From Actinopolymorpha pittospori (lineage in GTDB: Bacteria; Actinomycetota; Actinomycetes; Propionibacteriales; Actinopolymorphaceae), in assembly GCF_014873875.1 (NCBI RefSeq), contig NZ_JADBEM010000001.1, forward strand, positions 10,346,717 to 10,410,716: a stretch of DNA of 64,000 nt, given 5' to 3'. Below the pieces are notes generated by a model that saw only the letters and a program-made list of their open reading frames with translations, searched no databases and was not told the origin of the DNA. Numbering within the stretch: the first letter of the stretch is position 1; each line of letters opens with the position of its first letter. A program made the translations under genes and the position numbers. Shown here in pieces: positions 25,922-34,324 of this stretch.

Positions 25922-28252
25922 TCAACCCTCACTTGCCCGCGGTGCTTCGGCGCAACCGACGTCCCCGCGACCGACGTCCCCGCGATCGACGTCCCCGCGA
26001 TCGATTCCCGCACGGTCGATCGCCAACCGGGGCAGTCGCCGACCCAGCCAGTTCGGCAGCCACCAGGCCCTGTCACCGAGTACCTGCATCACCGCGGGAA
26101 GGATGAGGCAGCGGATGACGAGGGCGTCGAGGAGGATCGCCACGGCGAGACCGAGCCCGAACTGCTTCAGCATCCGGCTCGGGTCGAGCAGGAACGCCGC
26201 GAAGACGACGACCATGATCGCCGCGGCGGCGGTCACCACCCGGGCGGTGGTGGCCAGGCCCTCGCTGATCGCGCGGGACGCGTCGCGGGTCCGCTCCCAC
26301 TCCTCGTGCATCCGGGACAGCAGGAACACCTCGTAGTCCATCGAGAGCCCGAAGACGATCGCGAAGATCATCACCGGGACGAACGCCTCGACCGGTCCCG
26401 GTTCGACACCGAGCAGGCCGCCGGCCACGCCGTTCTGGAAGACCAGGGTGATCACGCCGAGGGACGCGCCGACGCTCAGCAGGTTCAGCACGGCCGCCTT
26501 CAGCGGGATCAGCAACGAACGGAACACCGCCATCAGGAGCAGGGCGGAGAGTCCGACGACGACGCAGACGAACAGCGCCATCCGGTCGGCGACGGCATCG
26601 GAGAAGTCAACCACTGCCGCCGTGGCCCCACCGACGAGGTAGGTCGCACCGGTGTCCGCCGCGACGTCGGGCAGCACGTCCGCGCGCAGTCGGTCGACCA
26701 GGTCCACCGTCGCGGTGTCCTGTGGCTTGGAGTCCGGGAAGACGAGCAGGGTGGCAAGGTCGTCTTGCCCCGAGGGCATCGGCGGCGACACCGCGGCGAT
26801 TCCCCGCGTGTCCGCGAGAACGTCGTGCGCGGTGCGGGCGGCCTGTGCATCGCCTTCGGCGAGGACCAGCAGCGGTCCGTTGAAGCCCGGGCCGAATCCC
26901 TTGCCCAGCAGGTCGTAGGCCTGCCGGCTGGTACTCGAGTCGCTGTCGTTCCCAGCGTCGGCGAAACCCAGATGCATGGTGCCCAGCGGTACGCAGAGCG
27001 CGCCCAGGGCGAGGACCGGGACCAGAACCGCGGGCCACGGGTGACGCTGGACGAAGGCCGACCACCGCCGCCACCGATCGCCGTCGGCGGACCTGGCACG
27101 GCTGGCCTGGCGGTGAACGGCACGCTCGATCCGGCGGCCCATGATCGCCAGCAGGGCGGGCAGCAGGGTCAGGGACGCGAGCATCGTGACCAGGACGGTC
27201 AGCGCGACCGCCACCGCGACGCCCTGCAGCGCGCCGAGCCCGAGGACGACCAACCCCATCAGCGCGATGATCACCGTACAGCCGGCGAAGAACACCGTCC
27301 GCCCGGCCGAGTCCAGTGCCCTGCGCACAGCCCGCTCACGGTCGACCTTCCTCACCAGCTCCGAGCGGTAGCGGGAGAAGACCAGCAGCGCGTAGTCGAT
27401 GCCCACGCCGAGACCGACCAGGATCATCAGCGGGGTGGTGAAGTCGGCGACGACCGCGACATGGGAGGCGAGCCCGACCAGGCCGACAGCCGCGCCGACG
27501 GCGAACACCGCGATCACGATCGGCAGGCTCGCGGCCAGCAGGGAACCGAACAGCAGCACGAGGATCACGAGCACGGCCAGGATTCCGGCACCCTCCGCCG
27601 CGCCGCCGCCCTCCGCCTGGGCCCCGCGGACCGCCTCGCCGCCCAGTTCGACGCGCAGGCCGTCGCCGTTCGCCCGCTGCGCCGTGTCCATGACACGGTG
27701 GACGTCCTCGACGGGCACCTCGGTGGGCGGTGCGTCCAGCAGCACCGTCGCGTAGGCGATCGTGCCGTCCCGCGAGATGGCGTACCCCCCGGAGTAGGGG
27801 CTCTCGACGGCGGCGACGTGGGGCAAGTCCCGGACCGCGGCGAGCATCGAGGTCACGCGGGCCTGGGTCCCGGCCGACCGCACTCCGTCGGGGTGCTCGA
27901 GGACGATCTGCACGGTGCCGCCGGCCTGGTCGGGCGCGTCCGCCGCCAGCTTGTCCGCGACCTGTTGGGACTGGGTTCCGGGTAGGGAGAAGTCGTTCTG
28001 GTACGCCGAGCCCACGGCCTGGGCGGCCACGGTGGCGCCGACGAGGACGACAGCCCACAGGGCGAGCGCGCGCCACCGGTGCCGACCGGACCAGCCGGCC
28101 AGCCGCTCGAAGACGCTGCGCCGTCCCGGCCCGCCGTTGGAGGAGCCGGCCGGGGTGGCGTCTTCGTGGTGCGGTCCGGGAGCTGAGTCGGGCCGGGTCC
28201 CAGTCGGGGACTGCGATCGGGAGCGGGACTCGGCCCGCGGCTGTTCTGTCAT
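25922..28252 (-). CDS. MMPL-family (RND-type) membrane exporter
   Basis: The 776-aa protein has the twelve-helix, two-halves layout of actinobacterial MMPL transporters. Each half has one helix, a large extracytoplasmic loop and five helices, and GIDYALLVFSRYRSE and SMDYEVFLLSRMHEE mark equivalent positions in the two halves. These proteins export lipids or drugs using the proton gradient. The N-terminus has a charged cytosolic extension of about 60 residues. The C-terminus ends in a DRGDV-type repeat encoded by a 15-bp minisatellite. It diverges from a histidine kinase/response regulator pair at 28410, which probably controls it. Confidence 0.92.
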   Translation of the reverse strand: MTEQPRAESRSRSQSPTGTRPDSAPGPHHEDATPAGSSNGGPGRRSVFERLAGWSGRHRWRALALWAVVLVGATVAAQAVGSAYQNDFSLPGTQSQQVADKLAADAPDQAGGTVQIVLEHPDGVRSAGTQARVTSMLAAVRDLPHVAAVESPYSGGYAISRDGTIAYATVLLDAPPTEVPVEDVHRVMDTAQRANGDGLRVELGGEAVRGAQAEGGGAAEGAGILAVLVILVLLFGSLLAASLPIVIAVFAVGAAVGLVGLASHVAVVADFTTPLMILVGLGVGIDYALLVFSRYRSELVRKVDRERAVRRALDSAGRTVFFAGCTVIIALMGLVVLGLGALQGVAVAVALTVLVTMLASLTLLPALLAIMGRRIERAVHRQASRARSADGDRWRRWSAFVQRHPWPAVLVPVLALGALCVPLGTMHLGFADAGNDSDSSTSRQAYDLLGKGFGPGFNGPLLVLAEGDAQAARTAHDVLADTRGIAAVSPPMPSGQDDLATLLVFPDSKPQDTATVDLVDRLRADVLPDVAADTGATYLVGGATAAVVDFSDAVADRMALFVCVVVGLSALLLMAVFRSLLIPLKAAVLNLLSVGASLGVITLVFQNGVAGGLLGVEPGPVEAFVPVMIFAIVFGLSMDYEVFLLSRMHEEWERTRDASRAISEGLATTARVVTAAAAIMVVVFAAFLLDPSRMLKQFGLGLAVAILLDALVIRCLILPAVMQVLGDRAWWLPNWLGRRLPRLAIDRAGIDRGDVDRGDVGRGDVGCAEAPRASEG
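25957..26001. repeat. 15-bp minisatellite in the 3' end of the MMPL gene
   Basis: Three head-to-tail units of CGACGTCCCCGCGAY (25957-25971, 25972-25986, 25987-26001) and a decayed fourth encode the repeat DRGDV/DRGDVG at the C-terminus. The frame is kept whatever the copy number. Confidence 0.85.
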
Positions 28253-28396
28253 CGCTGCGCCACCTCCTGTGGTTGCGCTGCGACGCTACGAACGCCGGGC
28301 ACTCCCCGAGAACGCTCCACGGGGTGGTCTCGGCGTCCCCCCACGGGAGTAGGCCGGATGCTCCCGGCGAGGGATCCGGCGGGCGGCCGATCGACT

Positions 28397-28409
28397 TACG
28401 CTTGGCGTC
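28397..28409 (+). promoter_or_regulatory. Probable leaderless promoter of the MMPL-linked kinase
   Basis: A -10-like TACGCT (28397-28402) is followed after seven bases by the GTG at 28410, and no ribosome site is present. The -35 is unclear. The 157-bp region also holds the divergent MMPL promoter. Confidence 0.4.
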
Positions 28410-29663
28410 GTGAACCGGCGAACCGTGGCAGCGGCCACGCCCCTCTCCCGGCTGACGGTCGACGTGGCCCTCGCCGCGCTGGCGTTCATCGTCTCGATGG
28501 GCGTTCTGCAGTCCGGCGGGTTCGGCAGGCCCGACCCCACCGCACGGACCCTCGACGTACTGGCGTTCGCGCTCGGCGCCGTGGCCTCCCTCCCCCTCGC
28601 GGCACGCCGGATCGCGCCCCTCACCGTCTACCTGCTGACCGCCGCCGCGACGGTCGTGCTCCTCTACCTGCGCTACCCGTTCGAGCTGCCGCTCGGCGCG
28701 ATGGTCGCGGCCTACACCGTGGCGCTGACCTACGGCGGGGCCGGACGGACCCGGCGGGCGGTGGCCATGGCCGCGGTCGCGTTGTTCGTCCCGGCGATCA
28801 CGCTCGCCTACCTCCTGGTGGGCGTCGACGTCGCGACGATCACCTCGGGCCTGTTCCTGTGGGCTGCGGTCAGCGTCTGTGTCTGGATCGGCGGTGACCT
28901 GACCCGGCTGCGGCGGGAGAGGATCGCCGGGCTGGAGGAGCAGGCGCGGCGTTCGGCCCGGGAGGCTGAACGCGAGCGTCGCCTGGCTGTCGCCGAGGAA
29001 CGCACCCGCATCGCGCGGGAGTTGCACGACTCGGCCGGCCACGCCATCAACGTGATCCTGGTCCAGGCCGGCGCGGCAAGGCTGCTGCAGGACCGGGACC
29101 CGGAGGGCACCCGACACGCGATCGGCACGATCGAGGACGTCGCGCGGACGACCGTCACCGAGATCGACCGGCTGGTGCACGCGTTGCGTGAGGAAGATCC
29201 TGCCGCGCCGCCGACCCCGGCGGATCCGGGTGCCCTGGAGCAACTGCTGCGCGAACGCCGAGGCGACGGGCTGGCCATCGCCACCAACATCCACGGCGAG
29301 CCCCGGCCGCTGCCCAGTGGCGTGGCCTGGGCGGCCTACCGCATCCTGCAGGAGGCGCTCACCAACGCGGCCCGGCACGGCAGCGGGACGGCGGACGTCG
29401 CGCTGGCGTTCGGAGCCGACGCCGTGGAGATCGCCGTGACCAACCCGACTGTCCGCAACCCGGGCGTCCCGAATCCGAGCGGCCGCGGTCCGGCCATGCC
29501 CAACCCTGCGACGTCCGGGCGCAGCGCCGTCGGCGTGGGTGGCCACGGGATCATCGGGATGCGCGAACGTGCCACCCTGCTGGGCGGGTCCTTCGACGCC
29601 GGCGCCAGGAACGGCGCGTTCCTGCTGCGGGCGCGGCTGCCCATCGGTGGAGCTGCCACGTGA
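28410..29663 (+). CDS. Membrane sensor histidine kinase (HisKA_3)
   Basis: The 417-aa protein has four or five N-terminal membrane helices (about 18-155), a coiled coil, a dimerisation helix with the phosphoacceptor His in RIARELHDSAGHAINV, and an HATPase domain with QEALTNAARHG. Where relatives have a short loop before the GHGIIGMRERATLLGG motif, this protein has about 35 residues of Asn-Pro-rich repeats (PTVRNPGVPNPSGRG, PAMPNPATSG). The final codon overlaps the regulator start as GTGA. The divergent MMPL exporter is its probable output. It would sense a membrane or lipid-like signal. Confidence 0.93.
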   Translation: MNRRTVAAATPLSRLTVDVALAALAFIVSMGVLQSGGFGRPDPTARTLDVLAFALGAVASLPLAARRIAPLTVYLLTAAATVVLLYLRYPFELPLGAMVAAYTVALTYGGAGRTRRAVAMAAVALFVPAITLAYLLVGVDVATITSGLFLWAAVSVCVWIGGDLTRLRRERIAGLEEQARRSAREAERERRLAVAEERTRIARELHDSAGHAINVILVQAGAARLLQDRDPEGTRHAIGTIEDVARTTVTEIDRLVHALREEDPAAPPTPADPGALEQLLRERRGDGLAIATNIHGEPRPLPSGVAWAAYRILQEALTNAARHGSGTADVALAFGADAVEIAVTNPTVRNPGVPNPSGRGPAMPNPATSGRSAVGVGGHGIIGMRERATLLGGSFDAGARNGAFLLRARLPIGGAAT

Positions 29664-30349
29664 CCGCCCGGCTGCGGGTCCTCGTGGTCGACGACGACGA
29701 CCTGATGCGTGCGGGGCTGCGAGCCGTCCTGTCCAGTGACGAGACGGTGGAGGTGGTGGGTGAGGCGGGCAACGGCTTGGAGGGGGTGGAACAGGTGCGG
29801 CGGCTGGTGCCGGACGTCGTTCTGATGGACGTCCGGATGCCCGAACTCGACGGCATCGCCGCGACCCGCGCCATCGTCACCGCCGCTCCCGACGCCAGGA
29901 TCCTCATCCTCACGACGTTCTCCGACGACGAGTACGTCTTTGAGTCCCTGGCCGCGGGCGCCTCGGGATTCCTGCTCAAGCGCACCCGACCCGAAGACCT
30001 CATCGCGGCCATCCACACGATCGGCGCCGGTGAGTCGCTTCTCTCCCCCGCCATCACCCGCACCGTGATCGACCGGATGACCAGCCACGGGCACCATCCG
30101 GCCGACCCGGCGGTCCTGAGCCGGCTGCGGGAGCTGACCCCGCGCGAGCGGGAGGTGCTCGAACTCATTGGGCGCGGCCTTTCCAACACCGAGATCGCGG
30201 CGGCGTTGTTCGTGGAGGAGTCGACGATCAAGACGCACGTGAAGCGGCTCCTCGCCAAACTCCACCTGCGCGACCGCGTGCAGGCGGTGATCCTTGCCTA
30301 CGAGACGGGGCTGGTCCGCCCGGGTGAACGTCCACGGGCTGGCGCCTGA
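29660..30349 (+). CDS. NarL/LuxR-family response regulator (MMPL-linked)
   Basis: The 229-aa protein starts at GTG 29660, inside the kinase stop. The receiver domain has VVDDDDLMRAG, the phosphoacceptor Asp in DVVLMDVRMPELDG and Lys in GFLLKRTRPEDL. The LuxR DNA-binding domain has LTPREREVLELIGRGLSN and ESTIKTHVKRLLAKL. It pairs with the upstream kinase and probably drives the divergent MMPL gene, a recurrent actinobacterial layout. Confidence 0.95.
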   Translation: MTARLRVLVVDDDDLMRAGLRAVLSSDETVEVVGEAGNGLEGVEQVRRLVPDVVLMDVRMPELDGIAATRAIVTAAPDARILILTTFSDDEYVFESLAAGASGFLLKRTRPEDLIAAIHTIGAGESLLSPAITRTVIDRMTSHGHHPADPAVLSRLRELTPREREVLELIGRGLSNTEIAAALFVEESTIKTHVKRLLAKLHLRDRVQAVILAYETGLVRPGERPRAGA

Positions 30350-30368
30350 GCAGCCGTAAGGTGGAGAC

Positions 30369-30670
30369 GTGTCGGAGTCGATCGTCCCCTCGGGGGACGA
30401 GCACCTCACCACGGGCTGGGCGCCGGACCTGCCGGCGGCGGACACCCTCGTGCGGCAGGCGGTGCTCGTCAACGCCTCGTTGGCGGTGGAGGTCCCCCGG
30501 TGCGCCGGCCGTGCGTGGCGTTCCACCGACGCCTGGGCGGGTGGCTGGACGGGTGACCGGGGTGCCCTGACGAATCCGGTCGTACTTCGCCAACCTCTCG
30601 CCGAACCCGACGGGGTCCTGGACGAGATCGGTTCCCTCCTTCCTCCGCGCAACGGAACTTCCTGGTCAGT
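30369..30670 (+). pseudogene. 5' fragment of a GNAT-like acetyltransferase gene, cut by a TnpB element
   Basis: From the GTG at 30369 (GGAG five bases upstream) the frame encodes about 100 residues (PDLPAADTLVRQAVLVNASL, then WAGGWTGDRGALTNPVVL, ending near PRNGTSWSVL). This looks like the N-terminal part of an actinobacterial GNAT-type protein. The match then stops at the right end of the tnpB element, and the frame runs into it until 30743. No continuation of the gene is seen on the far side of the element, so sequence was lost as well as interrupted. Confidence 0.6.
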
Positions 30671-30740
30671 GCTTGACGTCCTCCCTGGCGTGATGCCGGG
30701 GATTCCAACCGATCGCTCCTATGTGGAGCGGAGGACAGGT
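30668..30740 (-). ncRNA. Candidate omega (reRNA) scaffold at the tnpB 3' end
   Basis: Just beyond the tnpB stop a 7-bp stem (CCCTGGC 30683-30689 with GCCGGGG 30695-30701, including one G-U pair) sits within a GTCCTCC...GGGATTCC context that recurs at right ends of IS605-group elements. In this family the transcript through the 3' end of tnpB becomes the guide RNA. The guide would come from the flank below about 30668, which is the interrupted acetyltransferase gene. Confidence 0.4.
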
Positions 30741-31906
30741 TGAGGTTCGCGGTTCAGCGGCTCACCCAACGGCGAGCCTCCCCGCGCAGTCACGGCACGC
30801 CCTGCCGCGATGTTGCGTGCCGCGTTGACGTCGGCGTGGGCCGCGTGCCCGCAGGCGCGACAGACGAAGACCGCTTGGCTCTGACGGTTCCTCGCGTCGC
30901 GGTGCCCGCAGGCGTTGCAGGTCTGAGACGTGTACGCGGGGTTGATCTTCTCCACCCGGCCAGGAGCCTTCTGCTCCAACCGGGTCACCAGCCGCCCCCA
31001 CCCAGCCGCAAGGATTGACCGGTTGAGTCCAGCCTTGGCCCGCACGTTGCTCCCGGGCTCCTGCATGGTGCCGTGCGCGGACGCAACCATGTTTCGGATC
31101 TTCAGGTCCTCCACTCGGATCACATCGAAGCGGCGGGCCACATCGGTGGACGTCTTTTCCACCCAGTCCTTACGGCGGTCGGTTTCACGCGCCTTGATCC
31201 GCGCGATCGCCGCCTTGACGGCTGCTCGGCGGTTCGATCCACGGCTGGCGCGCGCCAGCCTTCGTTGCAGCCGCAGCAGACGCTTCGCCTCGGTCGTCCG
31301 CAGCCCAGGTATGGAAAGCAGTTCACCCGAGGACAGGGCAGCAGAGGTGGCCACACCCCGGTCCACCCCGACAACCGCACCCGTCCCAGGTGCGGGGACC
31401 GGCTCGGGGATCACAGCGAACGCCACATGCCAGCGGCCGGCCCGGTCCCGGACAACGCGAAAAGACTTGACCCCATCAGGGACCCGGCGAGACCAGCGGA
31501 ACCGCACCCAGCCGACCTTCGGAATCCGCACCTGGCCTGTATTGCGCGACACCCGCCGCACATCCCAGCATCTGCCGCGCTCCCCAACGATCCGGAACCC
31601 CTCATGCCGTCCGGCTTTACGCCACGTCGGCCGGCGATGAGTCCCAGCGAAGAAGCCCGCCATCGCCCGGGCGAAGTCCCGCAACGCCTGCTGCTGCACG
31701 GTCTGCGACCCGGCCGCCAGCCACTCGAACGCTTTTCTCGCCTCCGTCAACTGGCGGGACTGCTCCCCATAGCCCGGCGCACTCGACCGCCCCGGCCGCC
31801 AATGCTGATGCTGCTCACACGCGAGGTTCCACACGAACCGAGCGTGCGCGCAATGCCTCAGCAACACCCGCTCTTGAGCAGGCGTCGGCACAAGACGAAA
31901 GCGCAT
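30719..31906 (-). CDS. tnpB: TnpB RNA-guided nuclease (IS605 group)
   Basis: The 395-aa protein is full length for TnpB. The RuvC residues are intact: Asp in VVGVDRGVATSAAL, Glu in VIRVEDLKIRNM and the final Asp in HADVNAARNIA. Between them is the zinc ribbon CNACGHRDARN...FVCRACG. TnpB nucleases cut DNA with an element-encoded guide RNA and help keep the element at its donor site. The ATG at 31906 fits the usual start (MRFRLVPTPAQERVLLRHC). It may still be active. Confidence 0.92.
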   Translation of the reverse strand: MRFRLVPTPAQERVLLRHCAHARFVWNLACEQHQHWRPGRSSAPGYGEQSRQLTEARKAFEWLAAGSQTVQQQALRDFARAMAGFFAGTHRRPTWRKAGRHEGFRIVGERGRCWDVRRVSRNTGQVRIPKVGWVRFRWSRRVPDGVKSFRVVRDRAGRWHVAFAVIPEPVPAPGTGAVVGVDRGVATSAALSSGELLSIPGLRTTEAKRLLRLQRRLARASRGSNRRAAVKAAIARIKARETDRRKDWVEKTSTDVARRFDVIRVEDLKIRNMVASAHGTMQEPGSNVRAKAGLNRSILAAGWGRLVTRLEQKAPGRVEKINPAYTSQTCNACGHRDARNRQSQAVFVCRACGHAAHADVNAARNIAAGRAVTARGGSPLGEPLNREPQPVLRST

Positions 31907-32051
31907 CCCAACACGCTAACCACCACCACCGACATCTCAAGGAGGAGGCAGTGCCCACCTCCGCTCAGGTCTGGACTGGGATGCGCTCACAGCCGCACAC
32001 CCGCGAAGCCTGACCATCGGGCGGGCCGCGGCCGCGCGGTGACCGCGCCCG

Positions 32052-33248
32052 CTACCGCACCCCCTCGCGACCAAAGGTGTGGACGCCAGTGCTCCCGGTA
32101 CGGCGCCGCGAGCGACTCTCGACGATCATCCCGATCGCCATGATCACCCCGAGTGCGGCGAGTTGCGCCGCCGCGACGACCTGGCCCAGGGGGATCGCGG
32201 CGAGGACCGCGACCGCGACTCCGACACGGTGGGCCCCGCCGCGGATCCCCAGGATGCGCAGGAACCACGCGTGGCCAAGGAAGAACAGCGCGATCCCGGC
32301 GCTCAAGGCGACCGCTGGTTGCAGGGCAAGCGGCTCGAACGCGTGCCCGACCGCCTTCTTCACTCCGGCGGCGAGCACGATGACGCCCAGGATCATCGGA
32401 TAGTGGGCATATCCCCAGCCGCGCATGGCGACCTGTGCCTTGCGCAGTGGCTGGAGGATCGCGTCCAACGCGTGCTCGGCCCGCTCGTCGTCACCGGCGA
32501 AGTAGGCCCACCACAGGTAGAAGGCGAGGGCGAGGCCGAGCACCGCCACGGCCACCGCACCGGCGTCGATCGGCAGGCCGGCGAAGCCCACCCCGATCGC
32601 CACGATCGACTCGCCGATCGCGATCATCACGACCAGGCCGTGCCGCTCGACGAAGTGTCCGGCCACGATCGAGTGCCACCCCAGTCGGTGCAGGTACGGC
32701 GTGACGATCTGCAGGGCGAGCGCGGCGGCCCACAACACGTACCGCAGCGGTCCGGGTACGAACCCACCGACGAGTACCAGCAGCGCCGAGGCGAAGTTGA
32801 ACGGCGCGAGGCTGCGCATGGCCAGTGCAGAGCCGCGGTTGTCGGCCCGGAAGAAGAGCACGGTGTGCACGAGGTTTACCACCATGTAGCCGACTCCGAA
32901 CGCCCACCCCGAGGCGCCGAAGGCCTCCGGGATGGCCAGTGCCATCACCAGGAAGCCCGCCATGCCGGTGAGGAGAAGTGTGCGGCGGACGTTGCTGCTG
33001 GGCGCGACGGCGTTGGTGAGCCAGGCGTATCCGCCGTACATCCACCAGATGACCCCGAGCATCAACAGCACGCGGGTGACCCCGGCCGCGTCGAGGTGGT
33101 GCACCAGGACGTCGGTCAGCTGGGTCAGCGTAAACACGAAGACCAGGTCGAAGAACAGCTCCAGCGTGGACACGTGGATCGTGGGCTCGATCGTCGGGAC
33201 GGGGCCGACCTCGGTCGCCGCCGCGGTCTGGGGCTCGGATGCGCTCAC
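32052..33248 (-). CDS. Low temperature requirement protein A (LtrA)-like membrane protein
   Basis: The 398-aa protein has about eleven hydrophobic helices and the LtrA signature VSTLELFFDLVFVFTLTQL near the N-terminus, then ERHGLVVMIAIGESIVAIG in the middle. LtrA was named for growth at low temperature in Listeria, but its function is still unclear. It is a single gene, with 137 bp of unremarkable DNA separating it from the ABC operon. Confidence 0.9.
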   Translation of the reverse strand: MSASEPQTAAATEVGPVPTIEPTIHVSTLELFFDLVFVFTLTQLTDVLVHHLDAAGVTRVLLMLGVIWWMYGGYAWLTNAVAPSSNVRRTLLLTGMAGFLVMALAIPEAFGASGWAFGVGYMVVNLVHTVLFFRADNRGSALAMRSLAPFNFASALLVLVGGFVPGPLRYVLWAAALALQIVTPYLHRLGWHSIVAGHFVERHGLVVMIAIGESIVAIGVGFAGLPIDAGAVAVAVLGLALAFYLWWAYFAGDDERAEHALDAILQPLRKAQVAMRGWGYAHYPMILGVIVLAAGVKKAVGHAFEPLALQPAVALSAGIALFFLGHAWFLRILGIRGGAHRVGVAVAVLAAIPLGQVVAAAQLAALGVIMAIGMIVESRSRRRTGSTGVHTFGREGVR

Positions 33249-33385
33249 GGACGCATGGTGCCACGTGGGTTCGGCCCACCCCGTTCGACGCCCTGTCCGG
33301 GCCGCGGCGTCACTCCTTCCTCACCAGCTGTGTCGACCGCGCGGAACCGCGGCCAGGGCTGCCGTCACGTCCGCGACCCGCTCAC

Positions 33386-34324
33386 CTACTTCAGGCCGGT
33401 GTGGCTGAGCGCCTGCAGGAACTGGCGCTGGAAGATCAGGAACACGACCAGCATCGGGACGATCGAGGACGTGGCACCCGCCATCGCCAGTCCGGCCGAG
33501 AGGCCACCGTCGGCGTCGACGAACTTCGTCAGACCGAGCGGGAGGGTGTAGTGGCTGTCGGTGGAGAGCATGATCAGCGGTGTCTCGTAGGAGTTCCAGG
33601 AGCTGACGAAGCCGAGGATCGCGAGCGCCGCGAGGATCGGTCTGGCCAGCGGAAGGTAGACGCTCCAGTAGATCCGCCACTCGTTCGCACCGTCGATCCG
33701 GGCCGCCTCGCCGAGTTCGCTCGGCAGGGAGGAGAAGTACTGCCGCATGAGGAAGGTGCCGAAGACGGTGAAGACCCCGGGCAGGATCAGCGCCCAGAGC
33801 GTGTCGTAGAGGCCGAGGCCACGAAAGAACATGAACCGCGGCACGAGCAGCAACTGGACGGGGACGATCGACGTCGCGATGTAGAGCAGGAACACCTTGT
33901 CGCGACCCCGGAAACTCAACCGTGCGAAGGCGTATCCGGCGAGGGAGGACGTGAGGAGCTCACCCGCGACGCTGACCACGGCGACCAGGAGGGAGTTGCC
34001 GAAGTAGCGGACCAGCGAGCTCTCCCCGAACCACACCTCGGCGTAGTTGGCCCAGCGCACCGGGTCGGGGATCCAGCGGGCGGGGATCGCGAAGACGTCG
34101 ATGTTGCGTTTGAGTGAGGAGGAGAGCATCCACAGGAACGGCAGGGCGAACAGGATCGCGACGATCCACAGCAGCGCGCTCAGGACCCAGATGCGCGCCG
34201 TCCGACCCCGCCGTGACCCGCCCACCACGGGACGGGTGCCCACTGGTCGTGCGGCTCCGCCGGCCGCCGTGGCCGGATCGGCCGCGGACGTGGCGTTCAG
34301 CCCGGCGACACGGATCTCGCTCAT
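33386..34324 (-). CDS. Carbohydrate ABC transporter permease, MalG type (IclR-linked operon)
   Basis: The 312-aa protein has a cytosolic N-terminal extension of about 45 residues, six membrane helices and the EAA loop ELGEAARIDGANEWRIYWSVYLPLARP, the coupling site for the ATPase. It starts at the ATG at 34324, overlapping the stop of the MalF-type gene. It is the last gene of an SBP-MalF-MalG operon without an ATPase, so a shared MsmK-like ATPase is expected elsewhere. The sugar is unknown. Confidence 0.93.
   Translation of the reverse strand: MSEIRVAGLNATSAADPATAAGGAARPVGTRPVVGGSRRGRTARIWVLSALLWIVAILFALPFLWMLSSSLKRNIDVFAIPARWIPDPVRWANYAEVWFGESSLVRYFGNSLLVAVVSVAGELLTSSLAGYAFARLSFRGRDKVFLLYIATSIVPVQLLLVPRFMFFRGLGLYDTLWALILPGVFTVFGTFLMRQYFSSLPSELGEAARIDGANEWRIYWSVYLPLARPILAALAILGFVSSWNSYETPLIMLSTDSHYTLPLGLTKFVDADGGLSAGLAMAGATSSIVPMLVVFLIFQRQFLQALSHTGLK

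Larger units (their letters stand above)
30668..31965 (-). mobile_element. IS200/IS605-type element with tnpB only
   Basis: One tnpB gene is followed at its 3' end by a subterminal hairpin (30683-30701) typical of IS605-group right ends. No Y1 transposase tnpA is present, so the element depends on tnpA supplied in trans or is immobile. The left boundary, somewhere between 31907 and 31970, is approximate because no target-site repeat was found, as expected for this family. Confidence 0.7.

Noticed and set aside
25751..27985. Long plus-strand open frame (744 aa) opposite the MMPL gene
   Set aside because: The translation is composed of charged low-complexity sequence and mirrors the MMPL coding strand. 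There is no ribosome site or family.
30670..30743. Extension of the acetyltransferase fragment to 30743 as a real protein end
   Set aside because: The last 24 residues are encoded by the element's terminal hairpin region and have no resemblance to the family.
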